DNA from: Pseudomonadota bacterium | Lineage (GTDB): Bacteria > Pseudomonadota > Alphaproteobacteria > Acetobacterales > Acetobacteraceae | Direction of reading: 5' to 3' | DNA: 33,121 nt | Assembly (NCBI GenBank): GCA_021815825.1 | Contig: JAKAZO010000029.1 | Location: 1-33,121, forward strand | In this document: positions 8,922-16,680 of the stretch, piece after piece | How the letters are laid out: every line of letters starts with the position of its first letter | Position numbering within the stretch: the first letter of the stretch is position 1 | Made by a program: the position numbers and the translations under genes | Notes under the pieces: generated by a model | The model's input: the letters and a program-made list of their open reading frames with translations, nothing else | What the model was told of the DNA's origin: nothing | Database searches by the model: none

Positions 8922-9119
8922 TCAGTGGCCGCCCGCCTCAGCCGAACCGGGCTCGAGGACATAGCGGCGCGAGCAATAGGGGCAGACCACCTCATCCTCG
9001 ACGATGCGCAGGAACACCCGCGGGTGGCCGAGCGCTCCGCCGCCGCCATCGCAGGCGACGACGCGGTCATGGACATGGATGGTCTCGGTCGGGCTCGGTG
9101 AGTTCGCTCCGTCCGGCAT
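8922..9119 (-). CDS. Small CHCC zinc-finger domain protein
   Basis: A 65-residue protein. The segment VACDGGGGALGHPRVFLRI followed by VVCPYCSRRYVL carries the Cys...His...Cys-x2-Cys pattern of the zf-CHCC family, related to the zinc-binding end of the NDUFS6 subunit of respiratory complex I. Short stand-alone members are widespread in alphaproteobacteria. The frame stays open further upstream, but ATG at 9119 has an AGAGAGG ribosome site at proper spacing and gives the usual length. Its precise role is unknown. It sits 17 bp before polA on the same strand, and a divergent hydrolase starts 30 bp away. Confidence 0.85.
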   Translation of the reverse strand: MPDGANSPSPTETIHVHDRVVACDGGGGALGHPRVFLRIVEDEVVCPYCSRRYVLEPGSAEAGGH

Positions 9120-9149
9120 GGGCACCTCTCTGGCGGGAATAGCGGCGGG

Positions 9150-10184
9150 ATGATAGCTGTGCGGCTTGTGCGCGCAACGTGCAACCTCCCGCGGCGCTCC
9201 CTGCTGCTCGCCGCGCCGTTCGTGGCGGCGAGCGGCTGCACCCTTGCGTCGCTGCCACCCTCCGTGGCACCGCCGGCCGTGACTGACGGGCACTTCACGC
9301 TGCGCGACGGGGTCCGCCTGCCATATCGGCGTTGGCTGCCGCCGCTGCCGGAGAGCGCCCCATCGCCGTGGGCCGTGGCGCTGGCGCTGCATGGCTTCAA
9401 CGACAGCCGCGACGCCTGGGAAATCCCGGCACCGTGGTTCCTTGAGGCCGGGATCGGTCTCTACGCTCCCGACCAGCGCGGCTTCGGAGCGGCTCCCGAT
9501 CGCGGCCGCTGGCCTGGCACGGCGAAGCTGGTCGCGGACGCGGCCGACATGGCGGCGAGCGTTGCGCGCGCGCATCCGGCCAGCCGGCTCTACCTGATCG
9601 GTGAAAGCATGGGCGGGGCGGTGCTGATGTGCCTTGCCGCCAGTGACGCCGCACCGAAAGTGTCCGGCTATGTCCTGTCGGCGCCCGCCGTGTGGGGCGG
9701 CGCGGCGATGAACCCGCTCTACCGCACGACCTTGCGCGTTCTCGCGAGCCTCGCGCCGGGGATCGTGCTGACCGGTCGGGTCGCCGGCGTGATCGCCTCC
9801 GATAACCGCGCGGCCCTCATCCGCCTGTCCACGGATCCACTGACGCTGCACGGGGCGCGGATCGATACGCTGGACGGCCTCGTCGATCTCATGGGCACCG
9901 CGCTCGAGGCCTCACCGCGACTCCGCGGTCCGGCGCTCGTTCTGTATGGCGGACGCGACCAGCTGGTCCCGGGTCCGGCCATGGCGGCGGCTTGGCGCGG
10001 CATCGCGGCGAACGGTGATGGCGGGGTGCGTCTGGCCTATTATCCGCCGCAATACCACCTTCTGCTGCGCGACACCGAGCGCGCCCGCCCCCTCGGCGAT
10101 ATCATCAGCTGGATCTACAACCAAGCTGCCGATCTGCCCTCGGAGGCAGACCGGCAGGCAAGGCTGTTCCTGGCGGCGACGTAG
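9150..10184 (+). CDS. Alpha/beta hydrolase, probable lipoprotein lysophospholipase
   Basis: A 344-residue serine hydrolase of the monoacylglycerol lipase/lysophospholipase (Hydrolase_4) type. The N-terminus has basic residues, then the hydrophobic LLLAAPFVAASGC, where AASGC can serve as a lipobox with Cys at about residue 30, so the enzyme is probably membrane-anchored. The catalytic parts are visible: HGFNDSRDAW oxyanion region, nucleophile Ser in GESMGGAV, Asp in YGGRDQLVP and His in PPQYHLLLRD. The substrate is unknown. ATG at 9150 is used; a GTG start slightly inside would shorten the n-region. It stands alone, divergent from the CHCC gene and convergent with the carrier gene, whose stop codon touches its own. 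Confidence 0.85.
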   Translation: MIAVRLVRATCNLPRRSLLLAAPFVAASGCTLASLPPSVAPPAVTDGHFTLRDGVRLPYRRWLPPLPESAPSPWAVALALHGFNDSRDAWEIPAPWFLEAGIGLYAPDQRGFGAAPDRGRWPGTAKLVADAADMAASVARAHPASRLYLIGESMGGAVLMCLAASDAAPKVSGYVLSAPAVWGGAAMNPLYRTTLRVLASLAPGIVLTGRVAGVIASDNRAALIRLSTDPLTLHGARIDTLDGLVDLMGTALEASPRLRGPALVLYGGRDQLVPGPAMAAAWRGIAANGDGGVRLAYYPPQYHLLLRDTERARPLGDIISWIYNQAADLPSEADRQARLFLAAT

Positions 10185-11810
10185 TCAGGCGTGGATGTCG
10201 ACGTTTCGGGTCTCGTGCAGGAAGAGCAGGCCAATGACGAAGCTGACCAGCGCCACGACGATCGGGTACCAGAGCCCGTAGTAGATATTGCCGTGATAGG
10301 CGACCATGGCGGTGGCCAGCAGCGGCAGCATGCCGCCGAACCAGCCATTGCCGATGTGGTACGGGAACGACATCGAGGTGTAGCGGATCTTCGCCGGGAA
10401 CAGCTCCACCAGATAGGCGGCCATCGGGCCATAGACCATGGTGACGTAGATCAACATGATGAACAGCCAGAGGAATGCCATCGCCCAATCGATTTTCGCC
10501 GGATCGGGCTTGTCCTTGTAGCCGGCGGCGGCCAGCGCGGCGTTGATCTTGGCCGCGTCGGCTCCTTCGATGCGTGTGTCGCCGATGGTGACGACGACGG
10601 GTTTGTCCGCCTCGGCTGGGATGGAGGTGAAGTTGAGCCCCGCTTTGGTCAATTGATCCTTCGCCCGGTCGCAGTCGGTGAATTTCGACCACGGGCCGAC
10701 AAAGACGTGGAAGTCGCAGGCGTCGGCCGCGACGGTGATCTTGGTGTTGGCCTGGAACGCCGCGAGGTCCGGATTGATCGCCCGCGTCAGGGCGCCGAAC
10801 AGCGGGATGAAGGTCAGTGCCGCGATCAGACAGCCGGCGAGGATGATCTTGAGTCGTCCGATCCGGTCCGACAGCCAGCCAAAGAACAGAAAGAACGGCG
10901 TGCCGGCGAGAAGGGCTGCGCCGACCAGAAAGTAGGCGCTCTTGTAGTCCAGATGCAGCGCGATGGTGAGAAAGAAGAGCGCGTAGAACTGGCCCGTGTA
11001 CCACACCACGCCCTGGCCGGCCGTGGCGCCGAGCAGCGCCAGCAGAACGTATTTGTTGTTGGGATAGTGCAGGAAGCTCTCCGTCAGCGGCGCCTTCGAC
11101 GCCCGCCCTTCCGACTTCATCCGCGCGAAGACCGGGCTCTCATTCAGCCGCAGCCGGATGTAGAGCGAGATCAGCAGCAGAACCACGGAGAGCAGGAACG
11201 GGATGCGCCAGCCCCACGCTGCGAACTCGCCCGGCGCCATCATGGCGCGCACGGCCCAGATGACGAACAGTGCCACGAACAGTCCGACCGTGGCCGTTGT
11301 CTGAATCCAGGACGTCGCCAGGCCGCGTCCGTTGGCCGGAGCATGCTCGGCGACATAGGTCGCCGCGCCGCCATACTCGCCACCCAGCGCGAGCCCCTGG
11401 AGCAAACGCAGCACTACCAGAATGATCGGCGAGGCCCAGCCGATGGCCGCGTAGGTCGGCATGACGCCGGTCAGGAACGTGCCAAAGCCCATCACCAGGA
11501 TGGTGACGAGGAATGTATATTTGCGTCCGACCATATCGCCGACGCGGCCGAAGACGATGGCGCCGAAGGGACGCACCAGGAATCCCACCGCGTAGGCGGC
11601 GAATGCCGACAGCAGCGCCGCGGTATCGTTGCCCTTGGGGAAGAAAAGCCCCGCGAAGAACGGAGCCAGCGTGGCGAAAATATAGAAATCATACCACTCG
11701 AACACCGTGCCGACAGCGGAGCCGATGATGACGCGCCGCTCCTCGGCCCGACTGATGCGGATGCTCGGCGCCACCTCGAAGTGCGGACCTGCCGCGGTCG
11801 TATTGCTCAA
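10185..11810 (-). CDS. MFS transporter, metabolite:H+ symporter (MHS) family
   Basis: A 541-residue inner-membrane carrier of the MHS branch, which imports organic acids and similar compounds with protons. Seen: the first helix phrase GTVFEWYDFYIFATLAPFF, the loop 2-3 signature FGRVGDMVGRKYTF, RLLQGLALGGEYGGAATYVAEHAP and about 12 hydrophobic segments. Between late helices (about residues 345-440) is a soluble insertion of roughly 90 residues containing two Cys (ADACDF...TDCDRA). The start is taken as TTG at 11810 because a GGAGG site sits 5 bases before it; an in-frame ATG 16 codons further up has no comparable site. Divergent prpE suggests a short-chain acid substrate, but this is inference. 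Confidence 0.85.
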   Translation of the reverse strand: MSNTTAAGPHFEVAPSIRISRAEERRVIIGSAVGTVFEWYDFYIFATLAPFFAGLFFPKGNDTAALLSAFAAYAVGFLVRPFGAIVFGRVGDMVGRKYTFLVTILVMGFGTFLTGVMPTYAAIGWASPIILVVLRLLQGLALGGEYGGAATYVAEHAPANGRGLATSWIQTTATVGLFVALFVIWAVRAMMAPGEFAAWGWRIPFLLSVVLLLISLYIRLRLNESPVFARMKSEGRASKAPLTESFLHYPNNKYVLLALLGATAGQGVVWYTGQFYALFFLTIALHLDYKSAYFLVGAALLAGTPFFLFFGWLSDRIGRLKIILAGCLIAALTFIPLFGALTRAINPDLAAFQANTKITVAADACDFHVFVGPWSKFTDCDRAKDQLTKAGLNFTSIPAEADKPVVVTIGDTRIEGADAAKINAALAAAGYKDKPDPAKIDWAMAFLWLFIMLIYVTMVYGPMAAYLVELFPAKIRYTSMSFPYHIGNGWFGGMLPLLATAMVAYHGNIYYGLWYPIVVALVSFVIGLLFLHETRNVDIHA

Positions 11811-12029
11811 AGTTTCCTCCTTCGTCGCTCCAGCGCGGGCACGCCCTGTTCGTGCCACGACGCATTACAGCGCAGATGTAGACAAGTATCGCCTCGCCGC
11901 ATAGCAGGAATGCGTCGTTTTCGCGCGTGCAGCAGATAAATTTTTGCACGAAATCGCCCGCTGGCATGGTTGCGCAAGGTCCATCGGCGCGGCACTGTCG
12001 CCGCGTCCGCACGCGGAGGCGACGCAGCC

Positions 12030-13949
12030 ATGAGCGAGATCATCTACGACCGCTACACCGAAGCCGTTGCCGCCTGGCGGCGGGATCCGGAAGGCTGGTG
12101 GGCGCGGGCGGCCGAGGGGATCAGCTGGGACCGCCCCTGGGAGCGCGTGTTCGATCCGGAGCGGGGCGCCTACGGTCAGTGGTACGCCGGCGGACAGCTG
12201 AATACCGCGTATAACTGCCTCGACCGGCACGTCGAGGCCGGGCGCGGCAGCCAGGCGGCGCTGATCTGGGACAGCCCTCTGGCCGGCCGCCAGGTCCGCT
12301 TCACCTACTCCGAGTTGCGCGACCGCGTGGCGCGTCTGGCCGGGGCGCTCGCCGGGCTCGGCGTTGGGCACGGCGATCGGGTTGTGATCTACATGCCGAT
12401 GGTGCCCGAGGCGGCCATCGCCATGCTCGCATGCGCCCGGCTCGGCGCCGTCCATTCCGTGGTCTTCGGCGGCTTCGGCGCGCCGGAGCTCGCCAGCCGC
12501 ATCGCCGACGCGGCGCCCAAGGTGGTGATCTCCGCCTCCTGCGGCCTCGAGCCGGGCCGCATCGTTGCCTACAAGCCGCTGCTCGACGCCGCCATCGCGC
12601 TCTCGCCGCACAAGCCGGACGCGTGTCTGATCCTGCAGCGGCCGGCGCTGAGGGCGGAGTTCGTCGCCGGGCGCGACCATGATTTCGAGGCCGTGGAGGC
12701 CGCCGCGGCCCCTCACGCGCCGGTGCCGATCCCGGCCACCGACCCGCTCTATATCCTCTTCACGTCGGGCACGACGGGGCGGCCGAAAGGCATCGTGCGC
12801 GATGCCGGCGGGCATGCCGTGGCGCTGATGCAGTCGATGCGCATGATCTACGGCGTCGATGCCGGGGACGTCTTCTGGGCGGCGTCCGATGTCGGCTGGG
12901 TGGTCGGACACAGCTACATCGTCTATGCTCCGCTGCTCGCGGGCTGCACCACGATCATGTACGAGGGCAAGCCGGTTGGGACCCCCGACGCCGGCGCCTT
13001 CTGGCGGGTTGCGGCCGAGCACCGGGTGCGCGTGCTGTTCACGGCGCCGACGGCCATTCGCGCCATTAAGCAGCAGGACCCCGACGCCGCGCAGATGCGG
13101 CGCTACGACATGTCGCGGCTCGAGGCTCTGTTTCTCGCCGGTGAGCGCTGCGATCCCCCGACGGCCATCTGGGCGGCGGAGCAGCTCGGCAAGCCGGTCG
13201 TGGACCATTGGTGGCAGACCGAGACCGGCTGGCCGATCACGGCTGGCTTTCGCGGCTTCGGCCTCACCGCGCCCAAGCCCGGCGCCGGCGGGCGGCCATC
13301 GCCCGGCTACGACGTGCAGGCGCTCGACGATTCGGGCCAGGTTCTGCCGCGCGGGCAGAGCGGTAACCTCGCCATCCGCTTGCCGCTGCCGCCCGGCTGC
13401 GCGCCGACTCTGTGGCAGAACGAGGAGGGTTTCCGCACGGCCTATCTCGCCGATTTCCCCGGCTGGTATCGCACCGGCGATGCCGGAGTGATCGATGCGG
13501 ACGGCGATGTCTGGGTGATGGGGCGCACCGACGACATCATCAACGTCGCCGGCCATCGCCTCTCGACCGGCGCGATGGAGGAGGTTCTGGCCGCGCATCA
13601 GGATGTCGCCGAATGCGCGGTCGTGGGCGCCAAGGACGCGCTGAAGGGGCAGACCCCGCTGGGCCTCGTCGTACTGAAGACTGGGGTCAATCGCCCGCCG
13701 GAGGACATCACCGCCGAGCTGGTGGCGCTGGTCCGGGAGCGGATCGGCCCTGTCGCGGCCTTCAAGGAAGCGCGCATCGTGCCGCGTCTGCCCAAGACCC
13801 GCTCCGGCAAGATTCTGCGCGCCTCGATCCGCCGCCTGGCCGACGGCGAGCCGCCGAACCCACCGCCGACCATCGACGATCCCGCTGCGCTCGACGAGGT
13901 GCGGGCCGCGATCGCCGACCGCCTGCCCGGCACCGATCGGGGTGCCTGA
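12030..13949 (+). CDS. prpE: Propionyl-CoA synthetase
   Basis: A 639-residue ANL-superfamily acyl-CoA synthetase activating propionate (and less well acetate) with ATP and CoA. Seen: YDRYTEAVAAWRRDPEGWW and LNTAYNCLDRHV of the ACAS_N region, LFTSGTTGRPKGIVRD (phosphate loop), WWQTETGWPI, the hinge GRTDDIINVAGHRLSTG and the catalytic Lys in PKTRSGKILRASIRRL near the C-terminus. The GSTGxPKG-type loop reads RPKGIVRDAGG, the wording usual in PrpE rather than Acs. The frame is open 20 codons upstream, but ATG at 12030 starts the family's usual N-terminus and has GGAGG at 12015-12019. Odd-chain residues from pimelyl-CoA-type or propionate metabolism could need it, but it is probably independent of the aromatic cluster. 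Confidence 0.93.
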   Translation: MSEIIYDRYTEAVAAWRRDPEGWWARAAEGISWDRPWERVFDPERGAYGQWYAGGQLNTAYNCLDRHVEAGRGSQAALIWDSPLAGRQVRFTYSELRDRVARLAGALAGLGVGHGDRVVIYMPMVPEAAIAMLACARLGAVHSVVFGGFGAPELASRIADAAPKVVISASCGLEPGRIVAYKPLLDAAIALSPHKPDACLILQRPALRAEFVAGRDHDFEAVEAAAAPHAPVPIPATDPLYILFTSGTTGRPKGIVRDAGGHAVALMQSMRMIYGVDAGDVFWAASDVGWVVGHSYIVYAPLLAGCTTIMYEGKPVGTPDAGAFWRVAAEHRVRVLFTAPTAIRAIKQQDPDAAQMRRYDMSRLEALFLAGERCDPPTAIWAAEQLGKPVVDHWWQTETGWPITAGFRGFGLTAPKPGAGGRPSPGYDVQALDDSGQVLPRGQSGNLAIRLPLPPGCAPTLWQNEEGFRTAYLADFPGWYRTGDAGVIDADGDVWVMGRTDDIINVAGHRLSTGAMEEVLAAHQDVAECAVVGAKDALKGQTPLGLVVLKTGVNRPPEDITAELVALVRERIGPVAAFKEARIVPRLPKTRSGKILRASIRRLADGEPPNPPPTIDDPAALDEVRAAIADRLPGTDRGA

Positions 13950-13953
13950 GGTC

Positions 13954-13970
13954 CGCCCGCCCCGCGGGCG
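13954..13970. terminator. Hairpin between convergent prpE and tandem-GNAT gene
   Basis: A perfect 7-bp stem, CGCCCGC (13954-13960) and GCGGGCG (13964-13970), with a CCC loop, lies 4 bases after the prpE stop in the 31-bp gap between convergent genes. Suitable for a two-way terminator, though lacking a T-run. Confidence 0.45.
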
Positions 13971-13980
13971 TCGGCAAGCC

Positions 13981-14988
13981 TCAGCCGCGGATCGGCCGGC
14001 GCAACGCCAGGCGTCGATGCGGCCCGAATCCCATGCGGTCGAGAAAGCGCATGAGCCCGAAATGGTTCCAGCCGACCTCGGTGCGCAGCGTCTCGGTGCG
14101 CAAGGCGACGAGGTTGGCCATGAGCTGCGACAACAGCGCCGTCGCGATCCCCTTATGGCTCTGGCGCGGATCGACGCCGATCGTGTCCATCACCGCCTCC
14201 GGTTCGGCATGGCCGAACTCGCCGATATCAACGCGCGCCATCACGAATCCGGCGGGGCGATGGTCGATCTCGGCCACGAGTGACATCTGCACCGCGGATT
14301 CGGTGAAGGCCTCGTCGAGCTTGCGGGTCAGATAGGCCACGCGCGCCCGGCCGGTGATGCGGCGGTCGATCTCGATGATGGGCGCGAGATCGTCCCGCGT
14401 CATCGAGCGGACCGGCAACCGGTCATGCGCCAGGGACTGGAAATCATCGCCCGCCGCGTCGCTGTGGTCGTTGTCGCGCTCGGGGCCTGCGCCCCGCGCC
14501 ACGGGCAGCCGGTCCGCGCTCGCGCGCGCCAGCACGATGCGGGGGGCCAGATCGAACCCCGACCGGGCGAAGAAGCCGAGCAGCCCGCGCTCGGTCCAAT
14601 CCACCTGGGTCGCCAGTTCGCCGATGCCGCGCCCCTGCAACTCGGCGACCAGCCCGTCGATGAGCCCCCGGCCGACGCCGCGCTGGCCGGCGAGCGCCGG
14701 GTCGACGCCAATGGCGTCCAGCACCGCCTCGCGCGAGGTGGCGCCGAACTCGCCTTCGGTGATGCGGGCAAGCGCAAAGCCGGCCACACGCCCGTCACGC
14801 TCGGCGGCGACGGTGACGAACCCGCCCGGATCGCGCGCCGCGTGCTCCAGCCGGCGCGCGAAGAAGTTGCGGCGGCTGTGGCCGGCGAGTGCCCGATCGA
14901 GCGTGACCACGGCATCGAGGTCCTTGCCGTCGAGCGGGCGGAGCTGCAGACGGTCGGCCTGAACGGGTGCCGAATCGCTGTCTTCCAT
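13981..14988 (-). CDS. Tandem GNAT-fold acetyltransferase
   Basis: A 335-residue protein made of two GNAT domains in a row. Domain 1 (about residues 15-165) has the acetyl-CoA site phrase AIGVDPALAGQRGVGRGLIDGL. Domain 2 (about 190-335) repeats it as TIGVDPRQSHKGIATALLSQL. The two halves share further wording (GEFGATSREAVLD and GEFGHAEPEAVMD; TQVDWTERGLLGFFARSGF and TEVGWNHFGLMRFLDRMGF), so the gene arose by internal duplication. Between the halves is an acidic, probably flexible linker. The substrate is unknown. A GGGAG ribosome site lies 10 bases before ATG 14988. It is downstream of the hemerythrin/hcr operon on the same strand, separated by 167 bp, and marks the left end of the aromatic cluster. 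Confidence 0.85.
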   Translation of the reverse strand: MEDSDSAPVQADRLQLRPLDGKDLDAVVTLDRALAGHSRRNFFARRLEHAARDPGGFVTVAAERDGRVAGFALARITEGEFGATSREAVLDAIGVDPALAGQRGVGRGLIDGLVAELQGRGIGELATQVDWTERGLLGFFARSGFDLAPRIVLARASADRLPVARGAGPERDNDHSDAAGDDFQSLAHDRLPVRSMTRDDLAPIIEIDRRITGRARVAYLTRKLDEAFTESAVQMSLVAEIDHRPAGFVMARVDIGEFGHAEPEAVMDTIGVDPRQSHKGIATALLSQLMANLVALRTETLRTEVGWNHFGLMRFLDRMGFGPHRRLALRRPIRG

Positions 14989-15155
14989 GCTGGCTATACT
15001 CCCTGAGCCACCGAATGGCCTGATTGCCCGCCCGCCCCACGGCGACGCCTCAATCAGCCCTCAAAAACAACCAAGTGCCCGCAAGCATGCCGAACCTTCC
15101 GGATCGCTCGGCGCATCTGATGGGTCGACGCAGAGGGGGCATCCGAAGGGCGCGA

Positions 15156-15653
15156 TCAGCGCAGCGCCGCGAGGGCGAGCGCCGTGTCGGTTTCGGCGTC
15201 GAGCAGGTCATCGAGCGCGGGGAGCAGGCCCATCTCCTCCTTCTCCACGTGCGCGGCGAGCTGGCCGGCGAGCGTGGCCGCGACGGTGTGGAACTCAACC
15301 CAGACCACGGGCGTGAAGCCCGCTCCGCGGCCGCGGCCGCGGCCAGCGAGCTCGACCGCGCGGTCGGCGAGCGGCAGGAGCGCTGCGTGCTCCGCCACCA
15401 GCAACTCCACCAATTCGTCCAGCCCGGCCTCGGCGAGGCGCGGGAACAGTTCGGCTTCCTCGAAGGCGAAGTGCGGCCTGATCTCTCGCGCCACCGCCTG
15501 CTCGACATCGCGCAGCAGTGTGGCGACCGGGACCGAACTCGCGTCCGGGGCGGATGCCGGACCGTGCCGGCCGAGCAGAGCCTCCAGCCGCCCGATCAGG
15601 GCGAGGGTCGCCATATGGTCGTCGTGTAACAGGCTCGCGACGTGCGTGCGCAT
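15156..15653 (-). CDS. Hemerythrin-like (HHE) di-iron protein
   Basis: A 165-residue cytoplasmic four-helix protein of the hemerythrin/HHE family, which holds a di-iron centre that binds O2 or reacts with oxygen or NO. The ligand pattern is complete: LLHDDHMATL (helix 1 His), RPHFAFEEAELFPRL (His and Glu), LLVAEHAALL (His) and AAHVEKEEMGLLPAL (His and Glu). A Gly/Arg-rich loop (GRGRGRG) sits in the middle. The start is ATG 15653; an earlier in-frame TTG at 15701 overlaps hcrB. The gene begins 31 bp after the hcrB stop on the same strand, so it is probably the last gene of the hcr operon. A role in sensing or removing oxygen for the O2-sensitive reductase is inference from position. Confidence 0.85.
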   Translation of the reverse strand: MRTHVASLLHDDHMATLALIGRLEALLGRHGPASAPDASSVPVATLLRDVEQAVAREIRPHFAFEEAELFPRLAEAGLDELVELLVAEHAALLPLADRAVELAGRGRGRGAGFTPVVWVEFHTVAATLAGQLAAHVEKEEMGLLPALDDLLDAETDTALALAALR

Positions 15654-15684
15654 GGATCGCCGTTCCCCTCTGCTCAGAGCCCGC

Positions 15685-16680
15685 TCATGCCGCGTCTCCA
15701 ACGACAGCGGCGCCGCCGAGCGTGGCGGCGAGCCGCTGCGCCAGCGCGGCGGCGACGCGGCGGCGGTATTGCGCGGCGAGCAATGTCGTGCGCATCGGCG
15801 AGACCTGCTTCTGCACCAGCCTGCCGAGCCGATCGAGCCAGGCAGGCGAGACCGGCGCGCCGAGCAGCCCCTCGGTGCCTTCCAGCAGGAATGGCCGCGC
15901 GTTGGTGCCGGTCAGGGCGACGCGCAGGCCATCGACGTCGTCTCCGCTGCGGCGCAGGGCCACGGCCACGCCCGCGAGAGGGAAGTCGATCGCGCCGCGC
16001 GCCCGGGCCTTGGCGTATGCTGCCGGCCAGGGATCGGCGGCGACGATCACGCGCACCAGAAATTCGCCGGCGGCCAGGCGCAGATGCGCCGCGCCGTCCT
16101 CGGCATAGAGCGCGGCGAGAGGCTGTCGGCGCAGCCCGTCGGGGCCGGCGATGTCGATCTCGGCGGCGTGGGCCAGCAGCGCCGGCGCGAGATCGCCACT
16201 GAACGCCGCGTGGCAGCGCTTTCCCGTCGGCGCGACATGGCAGGTGTCGCCCTGGTATTTCAGGCAGAAGCCGTTGGCCTCTCGCCACCACGCGCTTCGG
16301 TTGTAGAAAATACAGCGTGTGTCCAGGCAGAGATTGCCTCCGACCGTTCCGGCCGCGCGGTGCGCCGGCGCGCCGACCGCCGTGGCGGCGGCGGCGATGG
16401 CGGGATAGCGGGTGGCCACTGTCGGATGCTCGGCGAGCTCGGCCAGTGTTACTGCCGCGCCGATCACCAGCCCATCCGGCCCGGTGGTGCCCACGTGACG
16501 CAGTTCCGGAATGCCGCGCAGATCGATCAACGCCGCGGGATCGCCGAGTCCGTGACGCAGGTTGACCATGAGATCGGTGCCGCCGGCGATGAAGCGGCTC
16601 GCTTCCTGGTGCCGTCCGGCGGCGACGGCCGCCGCGATCGAGCCGGGCGTGGCGACGTGGAAGGGCGGCAGGAGTTCCAT
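15685..16680 (-). CDS. hcrB: 4-hydroxybenzoyl-CoA reductase, beta (FAD / 4Fe-4S) subunit
   Basis: A 331-residue FAD-binding subunit of the xanthine oxidase family. FAD-site phrases are FIAGGTDLMVNLR (about residues 30-42) and AGTVGGNLCLDTRC (about 110-123). The diagnostic feature is an insertion of about 40 residues holding four Cys at residues 123, 139, 147 and 156, i.e. spacings 16, 8 and 9. This is the spacing of the extra [4Fe-4S] cluster loop known only from 4-hydroxybenzoyl-CoA reductase (HcrB of Thauera), and it separates this enzyme from ordinary aldehyde or CO dehydrogenase relatives. ATG 16680 overlaps the hcrA stop (TGATG), so translation is probably coupled. It passes electrons from ferredoxin to the Mo subunit for removal of the para hydroxyl. 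Confidence 0.93.
   Translation of the reverse strand: MELLPPFHVATPGSIAAAVAAGRHQEASRFIAGGTDLMVNLRHGLGDPAALIDLRGIPELRHVGTTGPDGLVIGAAVTLAELAEHPTVATRYPAIAAAATAVGAPAHRAAGTVGGNLCLDTRCIFYNRSAWWREANGFCLKYQGDTCHVAPTGKRCHAAFSGDLAPALLAHAAEIDIAGPDGLRRQPLAALYAEDGAAHLRLAAGEFLVRVIVAADPWPAAYAKARARGAIDFPLAGVAVALRRSGDDVDGLRVALTGTNARPFLLEGTEGLLGAPVSPAWLDRLGRLVQKQVSPMRTTLLAAQYRRRVAAALAQRLAATLGGAAVVGDAA

Noticed and set aside
10191-11939. 582-codon plus-strand frame opposite the MHS carrier
   Set aside because: Highly charged antisense shadow (Arg, Asp, Gln, Gly) with no membrane helices or motifs; the minus-strand carrier is certain.
11970-11977. TTGCGCAA palindrome before prpE as a propionate-regulator (PccR/ScfR-like) site
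   Set aside because: Known sites of that regulator type are TTTGCAAA-like and usually paired; one 8-base palindrome with a different core is not enough.
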